64,000 nucleotides of DNA from Micromonospora_J zhanjiangensis (GCF_042650605.1 NZ_JBHSBN010000005.1:256587-320586), one strand, 5' to 3'. Counted from the first letter of the stretch, positions 34,333 to 43,600 are shown. The notes: a model not told the origin generated them from the sequence alone. Numbers and translations are program-made.

Positions 34333-36999
34333 ATGGTGGCTGAGGTGCCGGACAACGCCGCCCGTGCGGCGCGACAGCCGCAGCGAAAACGCCTCGACGT
34401 CCGGATCGTCCCGCACCGGCGCCGGTCGCCGCTGCGGATCAGCGACTGGCGGATGCGCAGCAAGCTGGCCGCCGTCCTGGTCGTCCCCTCGGTGGCCTTC
34501 ATGGTGTTGGCCGGCGTGCAGACCGCCGGGCTGTTCGGCCAGGCCAGCACGCTGGACCAGTTCACCCGGGAGGTGAGCATCGGTCGGGAGATCAACGACC
34601 TGGTCGACCGACTGCAGCAGGAGCGCGACCGGACCGCGGGCGAACTGGCCGGGCTCGACGCGCCGTCCCCCCGCCGCGGCACCCCCGAGCAGGCGGTGGC
34701 CGCGTTGCAGCCGCACTACGAGGCGGTCGACGCGGCGTTGAACCGGCTCCGCGAGGCGGCCCGGCCGTTGGCCGACGCGGACGCCGGCTGGCGGGTGTCC
34801 TTCGCGCGGGCCGAGGAGGCCCTCAAGCAACTGCCCGGCGTCCGGTCCGCGGTGCCGGCCGGTACCGCCGCCCCGGACACCCCCCTGGGCAGCTACGACC
34901 GGGCCATCGACGCGCTGATCACGCTGCTGGCCGAGCCCTCGCCGGGCGGCAGCAACCCCGAGCTGAGCGCCTCGGTGTTGCGCTACGTGCAGCTGGCCCG
35001 GGTCAAGGAACTCGGCTCGCGGGTGCGCCGCGAGCTGTACGCGGCGGCCCGAGCCGGCCGGTACGACCCGAACGCGCTGGTCAAGCTGGCCGACCTGCGG
35101 GCGCAGCAGCTCGCCGCGCTGGGCGAGTTCCGGGTGGCGGCGACGGTCAAGCAGTTGCTGCGCTACGAGAAGACCACGGCCGACCCGCGGTTCGCCAACG
35201 CCACCCGGCTGGAGGAGACCACCATCGGCGGCGCGCCGGCCGTGCTGGACCCGGAGGCGTGGTGGAACGCCAGCCAGCAACGGTTGCAACTGATGGGCGA
35301 CGTCCAGGCCACGGTGCTCGGCGACGCGGTCGGCGAGGCGGGCAGCCGCAGCGCGGCGCAACTGCGACGCAGTCTGCTGGTGGCCGGCGCGGTGCTGGCC
35401 GTCCTGGTGGCCGCCCTGCTCACCTCGGTGCTGGTCGGCCGGTCGATCGCCAGATCGCTGCGGATGCTGCGCGGTCAGGCGCTGAAGGTGGCACAGGTCG
35501 AGCTGCCGGAGGCGCTGGAACGATTGCGTGGCGTCGAACCGGACCCGGACATCGAGGTCTCGCCCGCCGCGGTCCGGTCGATGGACGAGATCGGCGACGT
35601 GGCCGAGGCGTTCGTGGCCGTGCAGCGCAGCGCCGTCGCGCTCGCGGTCGAGCAGGCGGTGATGCGGCGCAACGTCAACGCGATGTTCGTGAACCTGGCC
35701 CGGCGCAGTCAGGTGCTGGTGGAGCGGCAGCTGGAGCTGCTGGACGAACTGGAGCGGGAGGAGAGCGACCCGGACCAGCTGGACAACCTGTTCCGGCTGG
35801 ACCACCTCGCCGCCCGGATGCGCCGTAACGACGACAGCCTGTTGGTGCTGGCGGGCACCGAGTCCAGCCGGCGCTGGTCGCAACCCGTGCCGCTGGAGGC
35901 GGTCCTGCTCGCCGCCGTCGCCGAGGTGGAGCAGTACCAGCGGGTCCGGCACCGGGTGGAGGACCCGCTGTACGTGGTGGGGCACGCGGTGGCCGACCTG
36001 GTGCACCTGCTGGCCGAGTTGTTGGAGAACGGTGCCTCGTTCTCCCCGCCGGACACCCTGGTCCGCATCCAGGGCAGCACCAACGCCGCCGGCGGGGCGA
36101 TGATCGAGATCATCGACGACGGCCTGGGCATGAGCGAGAGCGCGCTCGCCGAGGCCAACGCGACGCTGGCCGCCCCGCCGGCCGCCGACGTGGCGGCCTC
36201 GCAGCGGATGGGTCTGTTCGTGGTCAGCCACCTGGCCGCCCGGCAGGGCGTACGGGTGGTGCTGCGCCCCGCCGAGGTCGGCGTGCTGGCCGCGGTGTGG
36301 CTGCCGCCGGTATTGCTCGCCGAGGCACCGGCGGAGAAGCAGGAACACCGACCGGGCCGGCGGATCGTCGCCGCGTTGGAGGCCGGCCCCGACGACGTGG
36401 CCCCCCGGCCGCCGGTAGGTCGGGCCACCGTCGGTCGGGCCACCGTCGACTCACCGGGGGAGCGGGTCACCCAGCCGCGCCGCCGGCGCGTCACCTCGTC
36501 CCGTCCGGTGCCGACCCGGGCCGAGGACGTGCTGGCCGCCACCGAGCCGGTCCGGCCCGACGCGCCGCCCAGCACCTGGTGGTCCCGGCAGGGCAGGCCG
36601 GTCGGCACCGGGACACCGGCCACCGGTCCGGGCCGGCCCCCGGCGGCCGGCACCGGCGGCCGGAGCCTGGCCCTGCCGCCGGGCACCGCCGCGGCCACCG
36701 GCGGTACGCGACGGTCCGCGGACGTCGGGCCGGTCCCGGACGCGACGCCGCCGACGACGCCGGTCACCGGCGGCGTCAACGCGAACGGACTGCCGGTCCG
36801 GGTGCCGATGGCACAGCTGCAGAGCGCCACCCCGGCCGGGCCGCCGGCGGCGCCGCCCGCCCGGGAGGAACCGGACCCGGAGCAGGTCAGTGGCGTGTTG
36901 TCCCGGTTCTACGGTGGGGTGCGCCGGGCGGAAGCCGAAGACACCACGGATCTGTCGTCGCCAGCGGGCGGTGTGACGAATGATAAGGAGCAGCATTGA
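34333..36999 (+). CDS. CvnA-type membrane histidine kinase-like protein
   Basis: An 888-residue sensor. A span at about residues 45-65 is followed by a nitrate/nitrite-sensor-like helical extracytoplasmic domain (to about 345), a second span (AGAVLAVLVAALLTSVLVG), a HAMP-like region, a helical domain with LFRLDHLAARM (near 488, the conservon variant of the His box) and an ATPase domain (LLENGASFSPPDTLVRI, DDGLGMSESAL). The last 280 residues are a Pro/Ala/Gly/Thr-rich disordered tail ending in a conserved SGVLSRFYGGVRRAE. A typical conservon has four genes, cvnA to cvnD; here only cvnA and cvnB exist. It overlaps cvnB by four bases (TTGA). Confidence 0.85.
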   Translation: MVAEVPDNAARAARQPQRKRLDVRIVPHRRRSPLRISDWRMRSKLAAVLVVPSVAFMVLAGVQTAGLFGQASTLDQFTREVSIGREINDLVDRLQQERDRTAGELAGLDAPSPRRGTPEQAVAALQPHYEAVDAALNRLREAARPLADADAGWRVSFARAEEALKQLPGVRSAVPAGTAAPDTPLGSYDRAIDALITLLAEPSPGGSNPELSASVLRYVQLARVKELGSRVRRELYAAARAGRYDPNALVKLADLRAQQLAALGEFRVAATVKQLLRYEKTTADPRFANATRLEETTIGGAPAVLDPEAWWNASQQRLQLMGDVQATVLGDAVGEAGSRSAAQLRRSLLVAGAVLAVLVAALLTSVLVGRSIARSLRMLRGQALKVAQVELPEALERLRGVEPDPDIEVSPAAVRSMDEIGDVAEAFVAVQRSAVALAVEQAVMRRNVNAMFVNLARRSQVLVERQLELLDELEREESDPDQLDNLFRLDHLAARMRRNDDSLLVLAGTESSRRWSQPVPLEAVLLAAVAEVEQYQRVRHRVEDPLYVVGHAVADLVHLLAELLENGASFSPPDTLVRIQGSTNAAGGAMIEIIDDGLGMSESALAEANATLAAPPAADVAASQRMGLFVVSHLAARQGVRVVLRPAEVGVLAAVWLPPVLLAEAPAEKQEHRPGRRIVAALEAGPDDVAPRPPVGRATVGRATVDSPGERVTQPRRRRVTSSRPVPTRAEDVLAATEPVRPDAPPSTWWSRQGRPVGTGTPATGPGRPPAAGTGGRSLALPPGTAAATGGTRRSADVGPVPDATPPTTPVTGGVNANGLPVRVPMAQLQSATPAGPPAAPPAREEPDPEQVSGVLSRFYGGVRRAEAEDTTDLSSPAGGVTNDKEQH

Positions 37000-37418
37000 C
37001 GACCCTCAGCAAAGAGGCCCGGGACCTGAGTTGGCTGGTCAGCGCCTTCGCCGATCGGGTGCCCGGGGTCGCGCACGCGATCGTGGTCTCCTCCGACGGC
37101 ATGCTGGTCGCGGTCTCCGACCACCTGCCCCGGGACAACGCCGACAAGCTGGCCGCGGTGACCTCGGGGCTGATGAGCATCACCGCGGGGGCCGCCCAGA
37201 TGTTCGACGGTGATGTGGTCAAGCAGACGGTGATCGAGATGGGCCGCGGTTTCTTCCTGGTGATGCAGATCCGGGACGGGTCGATCCTGGCCACCCTGGC
37301 GCTGGCCGACGCCGACGTCGGCGTGGTCGGTTACGAGATGGCCCGGCTGGCCAAGCAGGCGGGGGAGATGCTCACGCCCGCGTTGCGGGCCGAACTGCAG
37401 CAGGCGCTGCCGCGCTGA
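36996..37418 (+). CDS. CvnB-type roadblock/LC7 domain protein
   Basis: A 140-residue roadblock/LC7 protein, the usual CvnB partner of a CvnA kinase. Typical pieces are LSWLVSAFADRVPGVAHAIV, VSSDGMLVAVSDHLPRDNAD and ATLALADADVGVVGYEMARLAKQ. In conservons CvnB is thought to act with the CvnD GTPase; none is encoded here, so it may work with a GTPase elsewhere. The TTG start, with AAGGAG upstream, overlaps the kinase stop. Confidence 0.88.
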   Translation: MTTLSKEARDLSWLVSAFADRVPGVAHAIVVSSDGMLVAVSDHLPRDNADKLAAVTSGLMSITAGAAQMFDGDVVKQTVIEMGRGFFLVMQIRDGSILATLALADADVGVVGYEMARLAKQAGEMLTPALRAELQQALPR

Positions 37419-37464
37419 GCGTCCCGGCGCGGCCGGACCGGGTGCCCGAGGGTCCGGGCCCCGG

Positions 37465-38472
37465 TCAGGCCAGCCGGCTGAGTTGCTCGTCGAGCAGGGC
37501 GGCCACCCGGGCGTTCCGTTCGTCGTGGGGCGGGCCGGACCAGCCCCGGGTGGCGCCCTCGACAAGCATGATCAGGTAGAGGTAGCAGGTGTAGAGGGCC
37601 AACCGTCGGCGTACCCCGGGGGTCGGGACGATCGGCGTCGGGGCGGCGGCCGCGTAGCCGGCCAGGATCGCCGGCTCGTCGGCGAGGTCGCGGAAGAGCG
37701 TCAGCGACACGAGTTCGGCGACCGGGTCGCCGTACAGGGCCCGTTCGCCGTCGATCAGCCCGGTCACCCGGGCGCCGCCGACACCGTCCAACCGGACCAT
37801 GACGTTGCCGTCCCACAGGTCGAAGTGCACCAGCGCCGGCCGGTCGACCGCGTCGAGCGCGTCGGCGTGGCGGCGCAGCAGCGCGCCGATCCGGTCCGGC
37901 GTGGCGGGCAGGTCGGTGCCGAGTCGGGTCGCGTCGGCGAGGATGTCCTCGACCATCGCGCCGAACGCGCCCCGCCACGACGACTGCCAGCTGCGGCTGT
38001 CGCGCAACGGATAGCCGTACCGGGGGCCGGTGACCGTGTGCAGGCGGGCCACCTGGGCGGCGATCTCGGCGCGTACCGCGGCCAGCGCCGCGGGGGTCAG
38101 GTCGTCACGGACGCGGTTCAGGGTGACCCCGTCGATCCGGCCGAGGAAGACGACGTCCGTGCCGACCAGGTCGCGGGTGAAGTCGGCCCGGACCACCGTT
38201 GGCACCGCGACCCCGACGGCGCCGGCCCGCCGGTACAGCTCGACCTCGGTACGCATCAGGTCGACCTCGTGCCGCAGCAGCACCAGGTCGGGCGGCGGTG
38301 CGACCTTGAGCACCAGGTCGGCGCCGTCGTGCAGACGCACGGCGTACGCCGCGTTGTAGTGCCCGTCGACCAGCTCGTGCCATTCGTCGATCCGGGTGTC
38401 CGGGCCGAATCCGCGGCGGACCAGCGCGGCCAGTTCCGACCCGTCGACCCGGCGCTTGGTGCGGCTCTCCAT
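37465..38472 (-). CDS. APH-family phosphotransferase
   Basis: A 335-residue protein of the aminoglycoside phosphotransferase/choline-kinase fold. The N-lobe Lys is in DLVLKVAPP; the catalytic loop reads LVHFDLWDGNVMV (HxDxxxxN) and the metal-binding motif VTGLIDGERALYGDP (an IDGE variant of DFG). Many such chromosomal proteins phosphorylate small molecules and are not resistance genes; the substrate here is unknown. It starts twelve bases after the beta-glucosidase stop on the same strand, so they are probably co-transcribed. Converges on cvnB. Confidence 0.85.
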   Translation of the reverse strand: MESRTKRRVDGSELAALVRRGFGPDTRIDEWHELVDGHYNAAYAVRLHDGADLVLKVAPPPDLVLLRHEVDLMRTEVELYRRAGAVGVAVPTVVRADFTRDLVGTDVVFLGRIDGVTLNRVRDDLTPAALAAVRAEIAAQVARLHTVTGPRYGYPLRDSRSWQSSWRGAFGAMVEDILADATRLGTDLPATPDRIGALLRRHADALDAVDRPALVHFDLWDGNVMVRLDGVGGARVTGLIDGERALYGDPVAELVSLTLFRDLADEPAILAGYAAAAPTPIVPTPGVRRRLALYTCYLYLIMLVEGATRGWSGPPHDERNARVAALLDEQLSRLA

Positions 38473-38484
38473 GCGCGGGCCGGG

Positions 38485-39990
38485 TCAGACGATCCGGTTG
38501 GCGGCGATGACCTCGCGGTACCAGTGCGCGCTGCGCTTGAGGATCCGGCGCTGGCTCGGGTAGTCGACGTAGACCAGCCCCCAGCGTTGCCGGTAGCCCT
38601 CGGCCCACTCGAAGTTGTCCAGCAGCGACCAGACGTGGAAGCTCTCCAGCGGCACCCCGGCGGCGACGGCCCGATGCGCGACGGTGAGGTGGTCACGCAG
38701 GAAGGAGATCCGTCCGGCGTCGTCGACGCTCCCGTCGGCGCCCGGCCGGTCCGGGGTGGGCAGGCCGTTCTCGGTGATGCTGAGCGGGAGCCGGTCGTAG
38801 TCGCGGGCGACCCGGGTCAGGATGTCGAACAACCCGTCCGGGTAGAGCTGTTGCCACTCCGCCTCGGAGGTCGGCCACCTGCGGACCTGGTCGCCGTCGG
38901 CGGTGACGTAGATGGGGGTGTAGTACTGCACGGCCAGCAGATCCACCGGCGACGAGATGATCTCCAGGTCGCCGTCCCGGATCCCCCTGACCATCCGGCT
39001 GTCCGGGCCGAGGTCGGCCAGCACGTCCTCGGGGTAGCTGCCCTTGAGGATCGAGTCGAGGTAGAGCCGGTTCTCGTAGCCGTCGTACAACCGGGTGGCC
39101 GCGGCGGTGTCGGCCGCGTCGTCGGCCGGGTAGCACGGGTGCAGGTTGAGCGCGGGGCCGATCCGACCCGTGCCGCCACCGCCGCGCAGGGCCTGTACGG
39201 CCAGGCCGTGGCCCAGTTGGAGGTGGTGCGCGACCAGGTACGCCGCATCCGGGTCGTTCCGGCCCGGGGCGTGGTGGCCGCTCAGGTAGCCGTTCTGCAC
39301 CACGGTCTTCGGTTCGTTGACGGTCAGCCAGGTGGGCACCCGGTCGCCGAGCGCGTCGAACACCGTCGCGGCGTAGTCGGCGAAGCGGTGGGCGGTGTCC
39401 CGGGACTCCCAGCCGCCGGCGTCCTGCAACGCCTGGGGCAGGTCCCAGTGGAAGAGGGTGGCCATCGGCGCGATGTCGCGCTCGTGCAGGCCGTCCAGCA
39501 GGCGGCGGTAGAAGTCCAGACCGCGCTGGTTGGGCTGTCCGGTGCCGTCGGCCTGGATCCGGGGCCAGGCGATGGAGAACCGGTACGACCGCAGGCCCAG
39601 CTCCTTCATCAGGTCCAGGTCTTCGCGGTAGCGGTGGTAGTGGTCGGCCGCGACGTCGCCGGTGTCGCCGCCCCTGGTGCGTCCCGGGGTGTGGCTGAAG
39701 GTGTCCCAGACGGACTGGCCGCGGCCGTCGTCCTTGGCCGCGCCCTCGATCTGGTAGGCGGAGGTGGCGGCGCCCCACTGGAAGCCGTCCGGAAACCGCA
39801 GTTCCGGTCCGTCCTCCGGGTTCGCCTCGGACCCGGTCGCCGGATCCGTCCCCGCCGTGTCGTCCGACGCGTAGCCGGCGGTCGCGGCGGTGGTCGCGGC
39901 GGTCGCGCCGGTTCCGGCCGCCCGCGCCGTCGTGGCGGCTGCCGACATGGCGGCGCGCCGATGCAGATGCCGGCGGGTCAGGACGGACAT
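38485..39990 (-). CDS. exported GH1 beta-glucosidase
   Basis: A 501-residue family GH1 glycosidase that would split cellobiose to glucose. The acid/base Glu lies in TVNEP (near residue 225) and the nucleophile Glu in SITENG (near 406). Other blocks are FQWGAATSAYQIEGA, SFHVWSLLDNFEWAEGYRQR and WGLVYVDYPSQRR. Unusually it has a twin-arginine-like leader (LTRRHLHRRAAMSAAATTAR) and a low-complexity Ala/Thr/Gly linker before the catalytic domain; most GH1 enzymes are cytoplasmic. The start has a good purine site. It diverges from the GH48 gene across a 686-base region with operator-like palindromes. Confidence 0.88.
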   Translation of the reverse strand: MSVLTRRHLHRRAAMSAAATTARAAGTGATAATTAATAGYASDDTAGTDPATGSEANPEDGPELRFPDGFQWGAATSAYQIEGAAKDDGRGQSVWDTFSHTPGRTRGGDTGDVAADHYHRYREDLDLMKELGLRSYRFSIAWPRIQADGTGQPNQRGLDFYRRLLDGLHERDIAPMATLFHWDLPQALQDAGGWESRDTAHRFADYAATVFDALGDRVPTWLTVNEPKTVVQNGYLSGHHAPGRNDPDAAYLVAHHLQLGHGLAVQALRGGGGTGRIGPALNLHPCYPADDAADTAAATRLYDGYENRLYLDSILKGSYPEDVLADLGPDSRMVRGIRDGDLEIISSPVDLLAVQYYTPIYVTADGDQVRRWPTSEAEWQQLYPDGLFDILTRVARDYDRLPLSITENGLPTPDRPGADGSVDDAGRISFLRDHLTVAHRAVAAGVPLESFHVWSLLDNFEWAEGYRQRWGLVYVDYPSQRRILKRSAHWYREVIAANRIV

Positions 39991-40042
39991 GCGGGCCTCC
40001 TCGTGGGACAGAGCTTTCCCCAGGTGCGGTGTCGAGATTAGT

Positions 40043-40074
40043 GTGGGGACGGGGAGGGCAACCCCCGTCCCCAC
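40043..40074. terminator. 12-bp perfect hairpin in the bgl leader
   Basis: GTGGGGACGGGG at 40043-40054 pairs perfectly with CCCCGTCCCCAC at 40063-40074, with an 8-base loop. It lies 53-84 bases upstream of the GH1 start, so in that transcript it would be a leader hairpin, perhaps an attenuator. A second, shorter one (CACGCACG/CGTGCGTG, 40087-40120) follows upstream. Confidence 0.5.
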
Positions 40075-40276
40075 CGTGGTAAACCCACGCACGATGGAAT
40101 CGGGTCCCAGCCGTGCGTGCCGCGCGGGAGCCGGGCCACGCGAGTGGCTCTGCTGCCACCTCCTTTCCTGGCGGTGGATTGGCTGGCGGCGGAGTCCGGG
40201 CTGGCCCGCCGCCAGTCTTGGCCTACTGCGCTCGACCTCGGCCAGTGTCACGGCCGGTGGTCGAACATCCCCCGTA

Positions 40277-40322
40277 AGTCCAAACCTGTCGATGGAAGCG
40301 CTCCCATCGATGAGTTTGGACT
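40277..40322. promoter_or_regulatory. nested dyad with a CebR-like operator core
   Basis: The core TGGAAGCGCTCCCA (40293-40306) differs by one base from the CebR box TGGGAGCGCTCCCA, used by LacI-family repressors of cellulose use. It is the centre of a 46-bp dyad: flanking TCGATGG/CCATCGA, then outer arms AGTCCAAAC (40277-40285) and GTTTGGACT (40314-40322). Confidence 0.7.
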
Positions 40323-40402
40323 GTAGCGGGGTTCATCGCTTTGTGAAAGACCCAAAACAAGATCGAAACATCTTTGCCCATCGCTGTGTCGCCACTTGCT
40401 GC

Positions 40403-40414
40403 GGGAGCGCTCCC
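40403..40414. promoter_or_regulatory. second CebR-like operator
   Basis: GGGAGCGCTCCC, a perfect 12-bp palindrome that matches the CebR-box core, 97 bases beyond the end of the first box core and 263 bases before the GH48 start. A pair of boxes in a divergent cellulase/beta-glucosidase region suggests a shared cellobiose-responsive repressor. Confidence 0.7.
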
Positions 40415-40676
40415 ATGCAAGACTGTCGAACTATCGCGAAGCGGAGCCACACCGCGCGACCATCGGGCCGTCGAGGGCAGCCGATTCCTCGGTCACGACG
40501 TCCCGAACTCGACCCGAGCCACCTCCCGGTGGGCCCGCGTGGTCGTCCACCCACCCCGGCCCGTGCCGGGTCCAGCATTCCCGGCGCTTCCGCACCCCCT
40601 GGGGAGTCACCCCTGACCGGAGGCGCCCGGCCGCGGCCGTACGGTCCGGCCTGGTCCGCGAGGAGAGAACGCAGCG

Positions 40677-43586
40677 ATGAAACTTTGGGTCAGACGCCGA
40701 CGGACGGCGATGGTCGCCGCGGCGATACTGGTCGCCGGCGGGATCACCCTGCCTGCCGGGCCCGCGCAGGCCGCTCCGTCCTGTGACGTGGTGTACCAGA
40801 CCAACGACTGGAGCAACGGCTTCACCGCCAACATCACGCTGAAGAACCTGGGCGACCCGATCAACGGTTGGACGTTGAAGTTCGCCTTCCCGGGCAACCA
40901 GAAGGTGACCCAGGGCTGGTCGGCGAACTGGACGCAGTCCGGCACCCAGGTGACCGCGACCAGCCTGTCCTACAACGGCAACCTGGGCACCGGTGCCTCC
41001 ACCAACATCGGCTTCAACGGCTCGTTCACCGGCAGCAACCCGAAGCCGACGTCGTTCTCCATCAACGGCGTCACCTGCGGCGGCGCGCCCACCAACCAGG
41101 CGCCCACGGTGTCGCTGTCCGTGCCGGCCGGCCCGTTCACCGCCCCGGCCGACGTCAAGCTGAGCGCGACCGCGAGCGACCCGGACGGCTCGATCACCAA
41201 GGTCGAGTTCTACCGCAACGGCATGCTGGTCAACACCGACACGGCGGCGCCGTACGAGTACACCCAGCCGGCGCTGCCGGCCGGCGACTACACGGTGCAG
41301 GCCAAGGCGTACGACAACGGCAACCCGGCGGCCACCGCGACGGCCGAGAAGTCGTTCACCGTCAACGCGCCGACCGGCCCGGCGGTGCTGGCCAGCCCCA
41401 CCTCCGTCACCGTGCCGGAGGGCGGCAACGTGCCGGTCACCTTCAAGCTCAGCTCGGCGCCCAGCGGCAGCGTGCCGGTGACGGTCTCCACGACCGGTGA
41501 TCCCGACATCACCGTCTCGCCGACCTCGTTCACCTTCACGTCGAGCAACTGGAGCAGCGGGGTACCGGTGACGGTCTCGGCCGCCAAGGACGCCGACACC
41601 ACCAACGGCACCGCCACCATCACCGCGGCGGCCACCGGCTACACCTCGGCCGTGGTGACCGCCACCGAGGCCGACAGCGACGTGCCGGGCGGTAAGTACG
41701 TCTCCGAGTTCCTGGAGCTGTACAACAAGATCAAGTCGCCGTCCAACGGCTACTTCAGCCCCGAGGGCATCCCGTACCACTCGGTCGAGACCTTCATGGT
41801 GGAGGCACCCGACCACGGTCACGAGACCACCTCCGAGGCGTTCAGCTACTGGCTGTTCCTGGAGGCCCAGTACGGCCGGGTGCAGAAGGACTGGAGCAAG
41901 TTCAACAACGCCTGGACGGTGCTGGAGAAGTACATCATCCCCAGCGGCTCCGATTACAAGACCGGCGGCTACAACGCGTCTGACCCGGCCGACTACGCAC
42001 CGGAGAAGGACTACCCGGACCAGTACCCGGTTCCATTCGACAGCGGCGTCAAGGCCGGCTCCGACCCGATCTACAGCGAGCTGACCAGCACCTACGGCAA
42101 CGCCGACGTCTACGGCATGCACTGGCTGATCGACGTGGACAACGTCTACGGCTTCGGCAAGTGCGGTGACCACACCACCCGGCCCGCGTACATCAACACC
42201 TACCAGCGCGGTCCGCAGGAGTCGGTGTTCGAGACGATCCCGCAGCCCTCCTGCGAGACGTTCGCCTACGGTGGCCCGAACGGCTTCGGCCCGCTGTTCA
42301 CCCAGGACTCGAACCCGGCCAAGCAGTGGAAGTTCACCAACGCGCCGGACGCCGACGCCCGCGCGGTGCAGGCCGCCTCCTGGGCGCTGACCTGGGCCAC
42401 CGAGCAGGGTGCCCAGTCGCAGATCTCGTCCACCGTGGCCAAGGCCGCCAAGATGGGTGACTACCTGCGGTACGCGATGTACGACAAGTACTTCAAGAAG
42501 CCGGGCTGCACCTCGCCGTCCTGCCCGGCCGGTACCGGCAAGGACAGCTCCAACTACCTGCTCAACTGGTACTACGCTTGGGGTGCGGCGATGGACGGGG
42601 CATGGAGCTGGCGGATCGGTTCCAGCCACAACCACGGCGGCTACCAGAACCCGTTCGCGGCCTGGGCGCTGTCCTCGGTGCCGGAGCTGACCCCGAAGTC
42701 GCCCACCGCGAAGACCGACTGGGCCACCAGCCTGACCCGGCAGATCGAGTTCTACACCTGGTTGCAGTCCAACGAGGGCGCCATCGCCGGTGGCGCGACC
42801 AACAGCTGGGGTGGGTCGTACCAGACTCCGCCGGCCGGTACTCCGACCTTCTACGGGCTGGCCTACGACTGGCAGCCGGTCTACCACGACCCGCCGTCGA
42901 ACCAGTGGTTCGGCTTCCAGGCGTGGAGCGTGGAGCGGGTCGCCGAGTACTACTACAAGACCGGTGACGCCAAGGCCAAGGCGGTGCTGGACAAGTGGGT
43001 GAGCTGGGCGCTGGCCAACACCACCACCGGTGCCAACGGGGCGTACCAGTTCCCGTCGACCCTGGAGTGGTCCGGCAAGCCGGGCGGCAACTGGTCGGCC
43101 GGTACCACCTCGGTGAACAACAGCGGCCTGCACGTCACCGTCAAGGACTACACCAACGACGTCGGTGTCGCCGGGGCGTACGCCCGGCTGCTGACCTACT
43201 ACGGTGCCAAGTCCGGCAACGCGCAGGCCAAGGCCACCGCCAAGGCGATCCTGGACGGCGTGCTGACCCACAAGGACGCCAAGGGCGTGTCGGTGCCGGA
43301 GACCAAGGCGGACTACGACCGCCTCGACGACACCTACAACGCCAGCACCCACCAGGGCCTGTACGTCCCGCCGGGCTTCACCGGCAAGATGCCCAACGGT
43401 GACGTGATCGCCTCCGGCAAGTCCTTCCTGGACATCCGGTCCTTCTACAAGAACGACCCGGACTACGCCCAGGTGAAGGCATACCTGGACGGCGGCCCGG
43501 TGCCGACGTTCACCTACCACCGATTCTGGGCGCAGACGGACGTCGCGCTCGCGCTGGCCGACTACGGCCTGCTGATCGGTTCCTGA
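40677..43586 (+). CDS. secreted GH48 cellobiohydrolase with CBM2
   Basis: A 969-residue modular cellulase. A Sec signal (residues 1-32, cleaved after AQA) is followed by a cellulose-binding CBM2 (33-134; NDWSNGFTANITLKNLG, WTLKFAFPGNQ, paired end cysteines), an Ig-like/Big domain (139-231; APTVSLSVPAGPF), a Calx-beta-like repeat (234-333), and the GH48 catalytic domain from about 340. The catalytic Glu of GH48 is expected in APDHGHETTSEAFSYW. It releases cellobiose processively from cellulose chain ends. Two CebR-like boxes lie upstream, with a leader of about 260 bases after the nearer one, and a perfect 10-bp hairpin follows. The order CBM at the N-terminus is a known actinobacterial form. 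Confidence 0.95.
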   Translation: MKLWVRRRRTAMVAAAILVAGGITLPAGPAQAAPSCDVVYQTNDWSNGFTANITLKNLGDPINGWTLKFAFPGNQKVTQGWSANWTQSGTQVTATSLSYNGNLGTGASTNIGFNGSFTGSNPKPTSFSINGVTCGGAPTNQAPTVSLSVPAGPFTAPADVKLSATASDPDGSITKVEFYRNGMLVNTDTAAPYEYTQPALPAGDYTVQAKAYDNGNPAATATAEKSFTVNAPTGPAVLASPTSVTVPEGGNVPVTFKLSSAPSGSVPVTVSTTGDPDITVSPTSFTFTSSNWSSGVPVTVSAAKDADTTNGTATITAAATGYTSAVVTATEADSDVPGGKYVSEFLELYNKIKSPSNGYFSPEGIPYHSVETFMVEAPDHGHETTSEAFSYWLFLEAQYGRVQKDWSKFNNAWTVLEKYIIPSGSDYKTGGYNASDPADYAPEKDYPDQYPVPFDSGVKAGSDPIYSELTSTYGNADVYGMHWLIDVDNVYGFGKCGDHTTRPAYINTYQRGPQESVFETIPQPSCETFAYGGPNGFGPLFTQDSNPAKQWKFTNAPDADARAVQAASWALTWATEQGAQSQISSTVAKAAKMGDYLRYAMYDKYFKKPGCTSPSCPAGTGKDSSNYLLNWYYAWGAAMDGAWSWRIGSSHNHGGYQNPFAAWALSSVPELTPKSPTAKTDWATSLTRQIEFYTWLQSNEGAIAGGATNSWGGSYQTPPAGTPTFYGLAYDWQPVYHDPPSNQWFGFQAWSVERVAEYYYKTGDAKAKAVLDKWVSWALANTTTGANGAYQFPSTLEWSGKPGGNWSAGTTSVNNSGLHVTVKDYTNDVGVAGAYARLLTYYGAKSGNAQAKATAKAILDGVLTHKDAKGVSVPETKADYDRLDDTYNASTHQGLYVPPGFTGKMPNGDVIASGKSFLDIRSFYKNDPDYAQVKAYLDGGPVPTFTYHRFWAQTDVALALADYGLLIGS

Positions 43587-43600
43587 CCGGTCGGCCGTCC

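Noticed and set aside
34081..36348. Minus-strand frame of about 750 codons opposite the CvnA gene
   Set aside because: Antisense shadow; the plus strand shows clear HAMP and ATPase motifs.
37483..40041. Plus-strand open frame of about 850 codons across the phosphotransferase and beta-glucosidase genes
   Set aside because: Shadow of two well-supported minus-strand genes; composition is atypical and no motif is present.
40431..43520. Very long minus-strand open frame of more than 1000 codons opposite the GH48 gene
   Set aside because: It is the antisense shadow of a high-GC gene. Its translation is low-complexity Gly/Val/Arg-rich with no domain, while the plus strand has a full modular cellulase.
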